Assembly: GCA_026315105.1 (NCBI GenBank)
Contig: CM048747.1
Span: forward strand, 278,787,491 to 278,851,490
Source: Locusta migratoria
Taxonomy: Eukaryota > Arthropoda > Insecta > Orthoptera > Acrididae
Length of the DNA stretch: 64,000 bases
Direction of reading: 5' to 3'
Below, piece by piece: positions 11,653 through 22,485 of this stretch (the first letter of the stretch is position 1; each line of letters starts with the position of its first letter). The notes beneath the pieces were generated by a model, which worked only from the letters and a program-made list of their open reading frames with translations, was not told the origin of the DNA and did not search any database. Position numbers and translations under genes: made by a program.

Positions 11653-13526
11653 CTGGAAAATAAAAAAAAATAAAAAACACACAACTGACTTTTTGAATTT
11701 AATGTAGCACTTTGCGCATGCTAGATATACTAGCACAATTATACTATCACTTGATATTTGAATGATAAGGATGGTGAAATGAATCGTTTACTGTGCTGAA
11801 ATAACCAAATAATGGCAAGTTTTTATGTTGAGACTTAGTTAAGTGGAATGAAAATGCACATATTTATGAAATTATTTCCAACTGAAAAATAGGTTGATTC
11901 ACTTCTCCATGTCAAGCTGTTTTCTACAATTAGTAATTTGTTTCAAATTACTGGATGATTTCCACTTTCACATTCAGTAGTAGCAAATTTGTGCTGATGT
12001 TTGTATACTTTGTGCTTCTTTACCTTTGTGCATCTTTTTACTACACCCAGGCATCCAGTCATCCCTTAATTACCATGCAAAATTCACAGTAACAACACTG
12101 ACACCATGCCAATGTCAGATAAAGGCAAGAGGAAAAGAAGAATAATTATTCCTGTCTCTGTAATACTAAATATAATGTTGTATTTCCCATTTTAATGTTC
12201 AGTCCATAATATGTCAACCTTATAATACAAGTAGAAGTACCAGAGCCATGCTAACGCTAAATGATGCATTGTCAATGCCGACAGGATAATTTACTTATTT
12301 AGCTTGCCTTCTTTCATTGACTACCTACAGAAACTCAGGGCAATTCTACCTAGATATACAATTTCAATGCTATGCTTTAAAAAAAATTCATAGGAGCACA
12401 ATCTCCAACTTCTTAATAACAGCATTGAGGGGCAACCATACTTTTGTTTGAACATCTATAGCACCAGTATCAACTGAGAAATTGACATGGGTGCTTTTGC
12501 TTAATGGAACTGGTTACTTTTTATAACTGCATTCAATAACTCTTGAAAAGCCAATTACACTGAACCAAGAAAAGCACTATTCTTTGCAGGTAGCCAGATA
12601 ATTACTTTGACTTCTTGTCGAAATTAGGCAGAAGCCTAAAAAAACATCAGGTGCAGAACATTATCGTTACACCTATCTTTTAGAGCCCAGTAAGTCTGCG
12701 ATAACCTAGCATTGTATTTCCTCATCACATTACAAATTATTGTCACAGAAATCTTGGCCATAAGATCGTTTTGGGCTTAATTGATTAAAGAAGCTGTGGA
12801 AATACACTTGGCACAATATCTTATAAACCATGGCAGAGATTTTCAACTGGAAAAGACTTGGAACATTGTGATCTCCAACATCTTCAGAAAACATTTTATT
12901 ATTAATGACAATTAAAAAAATATGGTTTGACATCTGATGATCACTGTGCATTCCAATAGAAGGCAGATATATAGTTTCACTTTTGTGCATGCACCTGGGT
13001 GCCACATATAGGTATTTATATGCAGAGGGTGCAAAATTCGACAGAGGATGTCCAAGTAATGATTTTGTGCATGTATCTCAGCACCAATTTTTGCTATAAA
13101 GGCTTTGCTGCAATCTACCAATCAAAAAGAAAAAAAAAGAGGATGATACTTACCTGAAGATGGCTGTCCAATCATCAGCCATAATATTGTGCCAGGAGAT
13201 AAATGTTTTCCAGATGTGATCCTAAAACTTTATTGAGTAAATGTTTGGTTCATCCAACATATCCCATGTGATATAATTTAGAGCAGTGTAAGTACACAGA
13301 GTTGCCCATCAGCATGTATTTTACCTATGAGAAACACACACTATGTACAGGAAAACATAGTTCAAATTTCCCTTCTAAAGGTAGATATCTAACAACCTTA
13401 GCTGCTTTTTGTAGTGTACAAGATCTCCCTATATCGTAAAATTGAACAGTTGATTTATCTGTTTCACCTCGAGTAAATCTCTGATGATATAGAAATATGA
13501 TATATTTTTCATAAACCCTTTATGAT
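11653..13526. other. Nrdp1 intron 3, repeat-free part
   Basis: Intronic on the minus strand. AT-rich, with no internal gene or repeat boundary recognised before the LINE target duplication at 13527. Confidence 0.5.
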
Positions 13527-13538
13527 GTACTGGATTGT
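13527..13538. repeat. target site duplication (left) of the I-like LINE
   Basis: GTACTGGATTGT, identical to 19767-19778. The first base beyond it belongs to the G-run (C tail on the element strand), so the boundary is ambiguous by one or two bases. Confidence 0.9.
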
Positions 13539-13575
13539 GGGGGGGGGGGGGGGGGAGGGGTGGTGGTGGACATGA

Positions 13576-13603
13576 GGGACCAAACAACGAGGTCATCAGT
13601 CCC
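13576..13603 (-). other. 3' hairpin of the I-like LINE
   Basis: On the element strand the tail carries GGGAC-TGATGACC ... GGTCCC, able to pair GGGAC with GTCCC around a loop. It lies about 35 bases from the 3' end, where LINE reverse transcriptases recognise their RNA. A matching motif occurs in the SINE at 48292-48317. Confidence 0.6.
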
Positions 13604-13941
13604 TTCAACCTCAAATTGAATACGCCATGGAACTCGACAAAAAATAGGTGAAAGCCAAAAGACCATTACACTAGGAAGTAAAATCGACTCGTCAACAAGA
13701 CTAAGACCAACCCAGGACAGCAAATCCTACAGTGTCCGAACCCACAGCTCTGGAAGCGACCTCCAGCCTTAACCACAAGGTACTAATGGCACAGTGATCA
13801 ACGTATCATAGCTCCAGAGCAGGGAAAAATAAAACTACATTAAAATGTAAAAGAGTGGGGGGGGGGGGCTGATGGGGATAAGGCTCTAAACCCCACAATC
13901 AGCCAAGAATCACAAACCCACTCACCCCGAACAAGCGAGTC

Positions 13942-16900
13942 CTAGAGCTGACAATAAAATCTACTTTCACGGAGGAAGGCAAGGACGCGATCAACCATCC
14001 GTGGGTCATCCGCCAAAACTGAAGGCAATGCAGGCGGTAGGCCATAGTCGCCACGGAGTGTGGAATGGAGAGGACATTCAGTCAAAATATGAGACACGGA
14101 TTGTACGGCTCCACAATCACAATGTGGTGGATTGTCATTTCGTAAAAGAAATCCATGGGTCAGCCTGCAGTGTCCAAGACGGAGGCGACAGAGGACAATT
14201 GATTCTCTCCGGGGAGGGCGTAAAGATGAACTCCAAGCTGCAGTCGTATCCTTGATGGTGCGGAGTTTATTGGAAGGGGCAGTAGCTTTCCAACTGCTAT
14301 CCCATGAGGAGTGAAGCAAAGATCTGATCTGCACCCGCAGATCCGCACCCGGAATTTGAAAGGGAGACGGGCAGCGAGTAATTGCCGATCTAGCCAACTG
14401 GTCAGCTACTTCATTCCCTGTAATACCAACATGGCTTGGCACCCAGAGAAAGGTAACTGAGCAGGCAGCACGATGAAGGTCAGCAAGGAGTTCATGGATT
14501 GAAATAACTAAAGGATGGGAGGGGAAACAACGATCAATGGCCTGCAGACTGCTCATGGAGTCAGCACAGATTAAACCACGTTCCACGGCAGAACGTTTAA
14601 TAAAACAGAGGGTTCTATAAATCGCCATCAGCTCTGCCGTAAACACACTGCATGCCTCTGGCAGAGAATGGCATTCCGCCCCAACAGGAGACGTAAAAGC
14701 ATATCCGGAGTGGCCCGCTGTTTTCGAGCCATCAGTGTAGAAGATAGAGGCTCCCTGAAACTCTTCTAGTACTGGGCGCACCAAACGCCGAAAGACCATG
14801 GGGGAAATTAAAGCTTTTGGGCCCTGGAAGAGATCCGTCCGAATTAGTGGTCGCGGCACCATCCACGGAGGTGTGCGTGCAGTAAAATGGGGGGCGCAAT
14901 CTAGCGAAGGGAAATGGAAATCCCGGCAAAGAGAGGCAAGCCGCAGTCCGACGGGAAGGCCCGCCCGCGGCCGGGTATCAGGGGGTCGAAGCCCTTCATA
15001 TGCAAAAAGAACCTGGTAAGCGGGATGAGCAGGATATTGCCGGATGGCGATGGCATAAGACGCCAGAAGCTGATGCCGCCTGACCTGAAGAGGGCAGATT
15101 CCCGCCTCAACAAGGAGACTGTCGACCGGGCTAGTCGGGAATGCACCTGTAGCCAAGCGGACACCATAATGGTGAACCGGGTCTAATAATTTCAGGGCAG
15201 AAGGAGCTGCCGAGCCATAAACTTGACACCCATAGTCCAATCGGGACAAGATTAGAGCCCGATAGATACGGAGGATAGTTGTTCGGTCTGCACCCCAAGA
15301 TGAATGAGCAAGGAAACGTAGGGCATTGAGTTTCCTCATACAACTAATCTTTAGGTGGCGAATATGGGGCACCCAAGTCAATTTTTTGTCAAAGAGAAGA
15401 CCCAGGAAACGATGCTGTGCTACAACTTCCAGGCGCTGATTACCCAAGAACAGTTCTGGATCAGGGTGAACTGTAGTACGATGACAAAAGTGCACCACCC
15501 TCGTTTTTGATGAGGAAAACTGGAAACCATGGGACGTAGCCCACACTGAAGCCCGCCGAATGGCGCTCTGGAGCTGACGTTCAGTAGAGGCTAATGAGTA
15601 GGAGCTGTACCATATGCAAAAGTCGTCGACATACAATGCCGGGGTTACCAGTGACCCAACAGAGCTCACCAACCCATTGATGGCGATTAGAAAAAGTGTA
15701 ACACTCAACACTGAGCCCTGGGGGACACCGTTCTCCTGTATCCGAGGGGAGCTAAAGGAAGAGCCAACTCTGACACGGAACAGGCGGTGGGATAAAAACT
15801 GACGGATAAAAATTGGTAAGGAGCCTCTGAGGCCCCAGTCATGAAGAGAACGTAAAATATGATGACGCCAAGCAGTGTCGTACGCCTTATGCAGATCGAA
15901 GAAGACTGCTACCAGATGATGTCTTTTAGAGAAGGCCTGTCTGATCGCAGTCTCCAGTCGAAGTAAATGGTCAATAGGGGATCGTCCCTCCCGGAACCCA
16001 CACTGGTAAGGTGAGAGAAGTCCCCGGGATTCAAGAACCCAGCATAATCTGCGGGCTACCATCCGCTCAAGTAGTTTACAGGGGACACTTGTCAGGCTTA
16101 TTGGCCGATAACTGTCCAGCGCCGACGGGTCCTTGCCAGGCTTGAGGGCAGGGACCACAATACTCTCCCTCCACTGGGAGGGGAACACCCCTTGAAGCCA
16201 AATACGGTTAAAAACTTTTAGGAGAAATTGTCGTTGTGAGGGGTTAAGGTGTTTCAGCAATTGATTATGGATATCATCAGGGCCAGGTGCTGAATCACGA
16301 GAAGAGGAGAGGGCCAGCGACAGCTCCCAGTCAGTAAAAGGTTCGTTATATGGTTCCACCTGGTGAGACGTAAAGCCTAATTTGAAGGTTTTGGCCTGGC
16401 GTTTCTGAAGGAGAAAGGTCGCCGGATATGAAGTTGTCGCCGAGACATTGGCGAAGTGAGTTGCAAGATGTTCTGCAACAACAGATGGCTCCGTGCAGAC
16501 CCCATCAGGCAGGGCAAGACCAGGGACGGAAGACGGCCGCCAGCTACCTTGGATAGATCGGAGCATAGCCCACACTCTTGTCAAAGGGACAGAAGAACCC
16601 AACGAGGAGACAAAATGCTCCCAGCATGTCCGCTTACTTTGTTTGATTAAGTAACGAGCTCTGGCACGCAGACGTTTGAAATTTATTAGACCAGCGAGCG
16701 ATGGGTGGCGCTTAAGATGTTGCAAGGCCCTTCGGCGCTCGCGAATGGCTGCGGCAACAGTTGCATTCCACCAAGGGACAGGCCGGCGAGTAGGAGGGCC
16801 TGTCGACCGGGGAACAGCGGCGTTGGCAGCTTGGGTGATCATGTTGGTCATTTGGCTTATAATATCATCTATACAGCCTGAGGGGGAAGATGGGAACACA

Positions 16901-17649
16901 ACCTGGGATGTATATAGCGGCCAATTAGCACGACGGAATACCCAGCGGGGTACCCTGGCTCGTGGTAGGCGTGAGGGAAGTGAAAGGATCAACGGAAAGT
17001 GGTCGCTATCGCAGAGGTCGTCATACGCCGACCAGTGAAATAAAGGAAGGAGAGAAGGAGAAGTGAGAGAGAGGTCTATGGCAGAAAACGTGCCGTGAGC
17101 GGCACTAAAATGAGTTGGGGAACCATCGTTGAGAAGGCTCAGATTGTGGTCAGCAAGAAACTGGTCTATGAGGCGGCCCCGGCTAGATGTATAAGCACTG
17201 CCCCACAAAGGATGGTGGGCATTGAAGTCCCCAAGGATGAGGTAAGGAGGGGGGAGTTGCTGAAGGAGGGCCACTAGGGACGTGAGTGTAGGTGGCCTGT
17301 CAGGTGGAAGGTAGAGGTTGCAAATGGTCAATGGAGTGTCCAAGTGAACCCGGACAGCAACCACTTCCAATGGAGTTTGGAGAGGAATCCAGGTACTGAC
17401 AATATCTGTCCGGACCAAAGTACAAACCCCACCAGACGCCTGGAGGGGACCAACCCGGTTCCGACAAAAAGCACGGAACCCACGGAGGGTCGGTGAATGT
17501 GCATCCATAAACCTCGATTCCTGCAGGACGACACAGGCCGCAGAAGAGAGAGAGATTAGCTGTTTAATCTCCAAGAGGTGACGGTAGTAACCATTACAGT
17601 TCCATTGGATGATCACATCACGAGGATCTAGGCGGGAAGCGAATAGCAT
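13942..17649 (-). CDS. I-like LINE ORF2: endonuclease, reverse transcriptase, RNase H
   Basis: A 1235-codon open frame without a stop. Starting at the ATG at 17649-17647 (residue 5 of a frame that could also open at an upstream GTG), it encodes an APE-type endonuclease (QWNCNG, QESRF near 45, GDFNAHHPLWGS near 140, SDHFPL near 215). The reverse transcriptase follows (YRPISLTS near 515, FFDLHKAYD near 585, NGVPQGS near 640, catalytic ALYVDD near 673). Next is RNase H (FYTDGSKT near 970, AELMAIY, ADSMSSLQAI near 1030, VPSHVGITGNEVAD near 1070). A terminal HCCC-like cluster (HCDCG...H..TECPLH) closes it. All catalytic residues expected for the three domains are visible. It begins 8 bases after the ORF1-frame stop at 17658, as expected for reinitiation. 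Confidence 0.93.
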   Translation of the reverse strand: MLFASRLDPRDVIIQWNCNGYYRHLLEIKQLISLSSAACVVLQESRFMDAHSPTLRGFRAFCRNRVGPLQASGGVCTLVRTDIVSTWIPLQTPLEVVAVRVHLDTPLTICNLYLPPDRPPTLTSLVALLQQLPPPYLILGDFNAHHPLWGSAYTSSRGRLIDQFLADHNLSLLNDGSPTHFSAAHGTFSAIDLSLTSPSLLPLFHWSAYDDLCDSDHFPLILSLPSRLPRARVPRWVFRRANWPLYTSQVVFPSSPSGCIDDIISQMTNMITQAANAAVPRSTGPPTRRPVPWWNATVAAAIRERRRALQHLKRHPSLAGLINFKRLRARARYLIKQSKRTCWEHFVSSLGSSVPLTRVWAMLRSIQGSWRPSSVPGLALPDGVCTEPSVVAEHLATHFANVSATTSYPATFLLQKRQAKTFKLGFTSHQVEPYNEPFTDWELSLALSSSRDSAPGPDDIHNQLLKHLNPSQRQFLLKVFNRIWLQGVFPSQWRESIVVPALKPGKDPSALDSYRPISLTSVPCKLLERMVARRLCWVLESRGLLSPYQCGFREGRSPIDHLLRLETAIRQAFSKRHHLVAVFFDLHKAYDTAWRHHILRSLHDWGLRGSLPIFIRQFLSHRLFRVRVGSSFSSPRIQENGVPQGSVLSVTLFLIAINGLVSSVGSLVTPALYVDDFCIWYSSYSLASTERQLQSAIRRASVWATSHGFQFSSSKTRVVHFCHRTTVHPDPELFLGNQRLEVVAQHRFLGLLFDKKLTWVPHIRHLKISCMRKLNALRFLAHSSWGADRTTILRIYRALILSRLDYGCQVYGSAAPSALKLLDPVHHYGVRLATGAFPTSPVDSLLVEAGICPLQVRRHQLLASYAIAIRQYPAHPAYQVLFAYEGLRPPDTRPRAGLPVGLRLASLCRDFHFPSLDCAPHFTARTPPWMVPRPLIRTDLFQGPKALISPMVFRRLVRPVLEEFQGASIFYTDGSKTAGHSGYAFTSPVGAECHSLPEACSVFTAELMAIYRTLCFIKRSAVERGLICADSMSSLQAIDRCFPSHPLVISIHELLADLHRAACSVTFLWVPSHVGITGNEVADQLARSAITRCPSPFQIPGADLRVQIRSLLHSSWDSSWKATAPSNKLRTIKDTTAAWSSSLRPPRRESIVLCRLRLGHCRLTHGFLLRNDNPPHCDCGAVQSVSHILTECPLHSTLRGDYGLPPALPSVLADDPRMVDRVLAFLRESRFYCQL

Positions 17650-17657
17650 AACGTCTG

Positions 17658-19148
17658 TCACGCTGCTTTGTCAGCGTCCGTCACCAAAGAAGAAGGGACA
17701 ACATCCATAAATAGCTGATCAGCCTCGGGCTCAATGGGATGAGCGAGTTGCGAAAGCACAGTCGGCACCTCCGGTGGTACCGGAGGGGCTTTATCTTGTA
17801 ACTTTGGTTTCTTCTTCTTCTTCTTCTCCTTCTCCTTCTCCTTCTCTCATGTGGGACGGGCAGGACCCACCCCAGAGAGAGGACTTTTGTCAGTTAGGTC
17901 TGGTACTGACGAGGATCGGGCGACCTTTAAACTCACTGACTGGGAGTCCGATGGCCGGCTGGAGGTCGAAGATCTCCGATCTGGGGAACGCCGGGACGAA
18001 AGGCCCTGAGATAGGGCACTGTCACCGGCAGGCGACGGAGAAGGGGTGCACTTCTCCGGCTGGGAAGGGGTGGGACACAAAGGGAGGGCTACTGGAGCTA
18101 CAGGAGAGGGAGATGTGAGGGTGGGGTGTGGACGGGGTGTAGGGGGGAGATGGGAGTGGGAAGGGGAGGGTGAAAGGCTAGACGATAACGTCGTAGCGAA
18201 GGTCGTCGCCATTTGCACGGGATGCAGACGTTCATATTTGCGGGCCTCAGGGTACGTCAAACGCTCCAGGGATTTGTACTCTTGTATCTTCTTTTCTTTT
18301 TTGAACATAGGGCAATCTGGCGACCGTGAAGAGTGGTGTTGTTGACAGTTGACGCACACCGGCGGAGGAACACAGGGGCTCCCCTCATGTAGTGGGCGTC
18401 CACAATCACCGCATACTGGGACTGCTGTACAGCGAGAGGACATATGACCAAACCTCATACATCGAAAACACCGCATGGGAGGTGGAATGTAGGGCTTCAC
18501 TTCACATCGATATATCATGATCTTGACCTTCTCTGGGAGTGTGTCCCCCTCGAAGGCCAAGATAAAGGCCCCAGTATCGACGCGGTTATCTTTAGGTCCC
18601 CTCTGAACGCGGCGAACAAAATGTACACCACGCCGCTCGAGATAGGCCCTAAGCTCCTCATCAGTTTGAAGGAGGAGGTCCCGGTGGAATATCACACCCT
18701 GTACCATATTCAAGGATTTGTGCGGGACAATTGTGACTGGAATGTCGCCAAGGGTGTTGCAGGCGAGCAAAGCTTCAGACTGGGCTTCCGAGACTGTTTT
18801 AATGAGTAATGAACCAGATCTAAGCTTACCCATAGATTCCACTTCACCAAACTTGTCCTCTATGGTCTCGACAAAGAACAGAGGTTTGGTGGAAGTGAAA
18901 GTCCCTCCATCAGTCCTTGAGCAAACGAGATAGCGAGGAAAGGGTTTTGCTCCTAACCGGCGAGCCTGGCCTTCCTCCCAAGGGGTAGCAAGGGAGGGAA
19001 ACATCCTCTTATCCGCAGTAACAGCATTAAACAATCTCTTCCTGTCTTGAGAGACGGCCGATGCACGACCATTTTGGAGTCTAACTCTCTTCATAGTGCT
19101 AGACGTCCGCCCTGGTGTCACCCACTCCGAAACCGGGGCTCTCTCCAT
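17658..19148 (-). pseudogene. I-like LINE ORF1 (gag-like, three CCHC knuckles) with one in-frame TGA
   Basis: The frame opens at ATG 19148-19146 (an in-frame stop lies just upstream at 19164) and runs 433 codons to TGA at 17849-17847. The same frame then stays open for 62 more codons, rich in Lys/Glu (EKEKEKEKKKKK) and Pro, to TGA 17660-17658, just before ORF2. I infer that the first TGA is a nonsense change, or is read through. The protein has an N-terminal RNA-binding half and three zinc knuckles (CFRCMRFGHMSSRC, CGDCGRPLHEGSPC, CVNCQQHHSSRSPDC), then a Ser/Pro-rich tail. ORF1 proteins of this type coat element RNA. A frame ending at 17847 may still be functional. Confidence 0.85.
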
Positions 19149-19766
19149 GGGCGCCACCCAGCCTCAGCAAAGGCCACCTGGCACGATGGCCATTGCCGGG
19201 AGTTCTGATACCCCCGAGGACAGGCATCAACTCCTTGGCTTGCATGGAGAGGTCGCAGCTCAGACACCAGTAGTGTGATCCCTGTGGTGTCAGGGGGCTC
19301 AGCCAAAGGGTACATAACAGCCCCCCCACACGGACTGGCTACACGTGCTGGGGACCTAGCGGGGGATGGGGGCTACAGCGAGGAAAGGAAGTGGAAAGGA
19401 AAGGATAGGACCCGCGCTGTAGGGGCTAGGTCGGGAGTTCTTCCCCAATTGGCTCACACATTATCGGACAATTTTGGTATGGAAGGTCAAACCCCGAGGG
19501 GGACCAAACTGGGCCAAAAACCGGTGTACACAGCAGACAAAACCAAAGTGCAGGACAATCGGTACCATGGGATAGCCAAGCCGTCATCCAGAGTACCACC
19601 GAGAGACGGGGTTGGAGAGGGTGGGAAGGAGGAATTGGGATGGGAAGGAGGGGGAACTAGGAGGGGTAATGCAGCCTGGGGAAAGCAGGAAAAAAGGCTG
19701 CAATGGCTCGGGGACCCGTGCGCGCCACACACGTACCCACAAAAGAGCTGTGGGCCCCCTGGGGGG

Positions 19767-19778
19767 GTACTGGATTGT
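19767..19778. repeat. target site duplication (right) of the I-like LINE
   Basis: GTACTGGATTGT, identical to 13527-13538. It marks the 5' junction of the element, so the insertion is not 5'-truncated beyond this point. Confidence 0.9.
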
Positions 19779-20470
19779 AGCCTAAGTTGTACGTCCATAT
19801 ACGACTTTTGTAGTTGAACCTAGGACTTCAGTTGGTTTGAGGGTAAATAAAGTTTTATCCTAGTAGTGCAGGCCTACCATACAATAGGAGGATCTGCAGC
19901 GTATTGACACAGATGCTGCAAGAGATATTCTGTATTGCAGTATGCGCTTCTGTCAACGTTCTGAGAGCATAAGTTTTCATGAGTCAACCAATATATTGCT
20001 TCCTCCTATGTATACCTCACAAAGAAACCACAAGGATAAGATCAGAGAGATTAAGGCTGTAGATGTAGACGTAGATACAACTAAGCAACCTGGACCAAGA
20101 TGCCTGCTTAAGAATGTTTGCACATAATATGACTTTTCAGCAACTCTGCTATTAAATTTGTAGGATATTTCACAAATTTTTTATAACATGGTTTAAACAC
20201 TGACATTAACAGGTGCTATATAACTGTAACTGTCTTCTCAAGAGCCTATCAAATGCATTTACAAAAGTCTAAATTAAAAAAATGGAAAGGAAAGAAAAAG
20301 AAAAAGTGCGACTGTAGACTGGTAATTGGCTATTAAATCATTTCAAAAAAATAAATGATCCTTGGCTCAGATTTACCAAAAATAGTTTCGATATTTGTAA
20401 CCTTTCGTGCAATAAAAAGGGGTGTTACACAACATGTAACTCAACCTACATAGTAATTAATAAAACAAAC
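19779..20470. other. Nrdp1 intron 3, proximal part
   Basis: AT-rich intronic DNA between the LINE and exon 3; no feature recognised. Confidence 0.5.
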
Positions 20471-20759
20471 CTTGAGTAACTGCAGTTCACGCTTTTGTTC
20501 ATTTATCTGGAAACGTTGCTCAGCCATCTCTTGCTGGAAGTCAGTCATTTTTTGCTGCTGTGAGTGGATTAATGCACGTAGTTCTCTCACACAGTTATGC
20601 TCTTTTAATTCATCTTTAGGAATTACCAGGCCACAGCCTTGTTCACAAGTTACAGGCCTTTTTGGATTATGTTCACATTCTTCCAAATGTGATGATAGAG
20701 AGTCCAGTTTCATCACTGATGTACAGCCATAGCTCGCATTGTCACATGTTATATATAAT
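20471..20759 (-). CDS. elgi/RNF41 homolog: Nrdp1/RNF41-like E3 ubiquitin ligase, coding exon 3
   Basis: A 289-bp exon with acceptor TTTCAATTTCAG before 20759 and donor GTTTGT after 20471. It completes a codon split with exon 2 (AG|A, Arg) and ends in phase 0 at residue 174. It encodes the second zinc-binding module (C-D-N-A-S-Y-G-C, HLEECEHNPKRPVTCEQGCG, EHNC), which in this family is a TRAF/SIAH-type finger after the RING. A predicted coiled coil rich in Gln and Glu follows (SQQQKMTDFQQEMAEQRF). The stretch CEHNPKRPVTCEQGCGL is essentially identical in vertebrate RNF41. A (CA)n microsatellite begins 40 bases upstream in intron 2. Confidence 0.93.
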
Positions 20760-20799
20760 CTGAAATTGAAATAAGGATAAACTAAATTACTTATAAAGT

Positions 20800-20807
20800 A
20801 ACACACA

Positions 20808-20850
<43 letters not shown>
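20800..20850. repeat. (AC)n microsatellite
   Basis: About 25 AC units, once interrupted, in intron 2 close to the exon 3 acceptor. It yields a spurious Cys-Val frame on the minus strand. Confidence 0.95.
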
Positions 20851-20853
<3 letters not shown>

Positions 20854-21339
20854 CTTTACATTCTTACTGTTCAGACAAATACGAACAGAATTACTTGTGC
20901 ATTTTGAAAGAATGTGTGCCAGTGATTTGTTATCACCACCCAAACAGAGAGCAACAAACAGATGACATCTTCATGGAAATAAGATGAAGTAAATGTCAAA
21001 TTATAATCTGAATATAATGGCAATACTAATATGCAAAGAGGGACTCACAATTCTAAAAGTTCAGAAGGTATTTACCTTAAAAATTAAAAAGAAAGATTGA
21101 CTTGATATGAAGTTATGTATGTAACCTCTGATCAGTGACCAACTTATAAAATACTATTTGGACAAGGATTCTTCCAACATTAACTCTTTACTATGCACAA
21201 CCAAACTCTCTCTTTCAACATAGGCTATACCTCAGGCTTCTCCATAGGTATGTATCTTACCATAATCTTCAACCCCATAAAGCACTAAAACAAATACTAA
21301 AGAGGTAGTGGCTGTGGTGGATTTTTGGCCAACCTCTGC

Positions 21340-22485
21340 TACTGGGAAGGGGGGGGGGGGGGCGCATCATCTCTACAGTAGGCGGATCCGATGTTTGGGG
21401 GCCAACCAGCAGCTACTGGCAGATGCACTGGCAAGTGCAAGTGTTAGTACTAATACAAACAGACTCAGTTTGCATGACAGCATCACTTTTGGCAACCAGC
21501 TTTTGGACTACAGAAGCGAAAGATGCAGAAAAGGCTGGTGGTTGCATGGCCAGCAAGATTTTCTTGGACTCAGCATATGAGATGTGCTTCGTGGTCTTAA
21601 TTTTGTGCACCTTTATTTACTCCAGGAAGACTTTACACACAACTTCAGACGGGGTGATCCCCAGAGCAGTTTATACACGTGGCGGGTGGTGTACACTTGG
21701 CTCCATCATGTGTGACCTCGCCACATTTACCACAGGTGGCCTCACCTTTGCACCCTAGGGTGGTATGCTCAAAGCGCTTGCATTTAAAGCAGCACATTGG
21801 GTTGGGGACATAAGGTCGAACTTTCAGACAAAGGAAACCTGCTTTGACATGATCTGTAAGTTGGGGATTATTGAAGGTGAGGATGAATGAGTCCAATTTC
21901 ACCAACTCATCATCCACCCTTTTCATAATAATTTGTACATCCAAAATATTCTCCTGTGCCCATTCAGATTTCAGTTCTTCCAAAGCGATGTTTACTAGAT
22001 CTCTACAGGTCACTACACCTTTGCGATAGGTGTTCCAGTGGTACACCCATCCCACTGGAATGCTCAAGGCACAAATTGGAATTGTTCATCTCGGTCCCAC
22101 GGGTAGCTAGCGAAGTACATGTCTGCCTAGACAGAGCTCCGCATGCCTAAGTAAGCCTCATACAACTGAGGTGTGGTAGTATCCGCAGAGGTTGCTCGCT
22201 AGCAACTGTTCCACTTCAACAGCCATGTATCCCATCAGCACGTAGCACACCTTGGGATTGGCAACCCGGGCGGTCAAGCTAAGATCTCCATTCCCTAGTA
22301 CACACAACGTTCCACTGCCGCGCCACATGGTGGTCGCTAAAGCGTGCCCAGAGGTTACGGTGTCTAGAGGACTGGTGGCACTTACCAGTCCCTAGCTCAG
22401 GACCCTGGGTTCGCCAAACTCTTACTCAGCAAATTAATGCTGAGCAGCTGAGGGGAAAGCCTTCCACATTCACGAGTCAGACATA
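21340..22485 (-). mobile_element. LINE 5' fragment: 5' UTR plus decayed ORF1
   Basis: On the minus strand, 22485-22070 is a GC-richer, UTR-like leader. From about 22067 an ORF1-like frame begins, with a knuckle cluster (CFKCKRFEHTTLGC, CGKCGEVTHDGAKC, CINCSGDH) near 21790-21650. After a frameshift, ISYAESKK and MQPPAFSASFASV follow (21600-21480), a normal ORF1 continuation. ORF2 is missing: the sequence stops at a G-run near 21350. The order of motifs is like the ORF1 at 17658-19148 but diverged, so this is a related family. It lies within Nrdp1 intron 2. Confidence 0.7.

Larger units (their letters stand above)
13539..19766 (-). mobile_element. full-length I-like non-LTR retrotransposon (LINE) in Nrdp1 intron 3
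   Basis: The element is bounded by an exact 12-bp duplication, GTACTGGATTGT, at 13527-13538 and 19767-19778. Reading on the minus strand it has a roughly 620-bp 5' UTR, ORF1 (nucleic-acid-binding), ORF2 (endonuclease, RT, RNase H), a 3' UTR of about 400 bp, and a C-run tail of about 17 bases instead of poly(A). RNase H after the RT places it with the I superfamily rather than jockey. It is antiparallel to nothing: it lies in the same orientation as the host gene. Exact duplications and an open ORF2 indicate recent insertion. Confidence 0.92.

Noticed and set aside
16456..17277. Several plus-strand open frames opposite the LINE ORF2
   Set aside because: They are antisense shadows of the 1235-codon ORF2, with no family motif.
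20441..20848. Open minus-strand frame beginning with a Cys-Val run and reading into the zinc-finger exon
   Set aside because: The first part is a translated (CA)n microsatellite and intron 2 sequence; the real exon begins at 20759 after a consensus acceptor and ends at 20471 before a donor.
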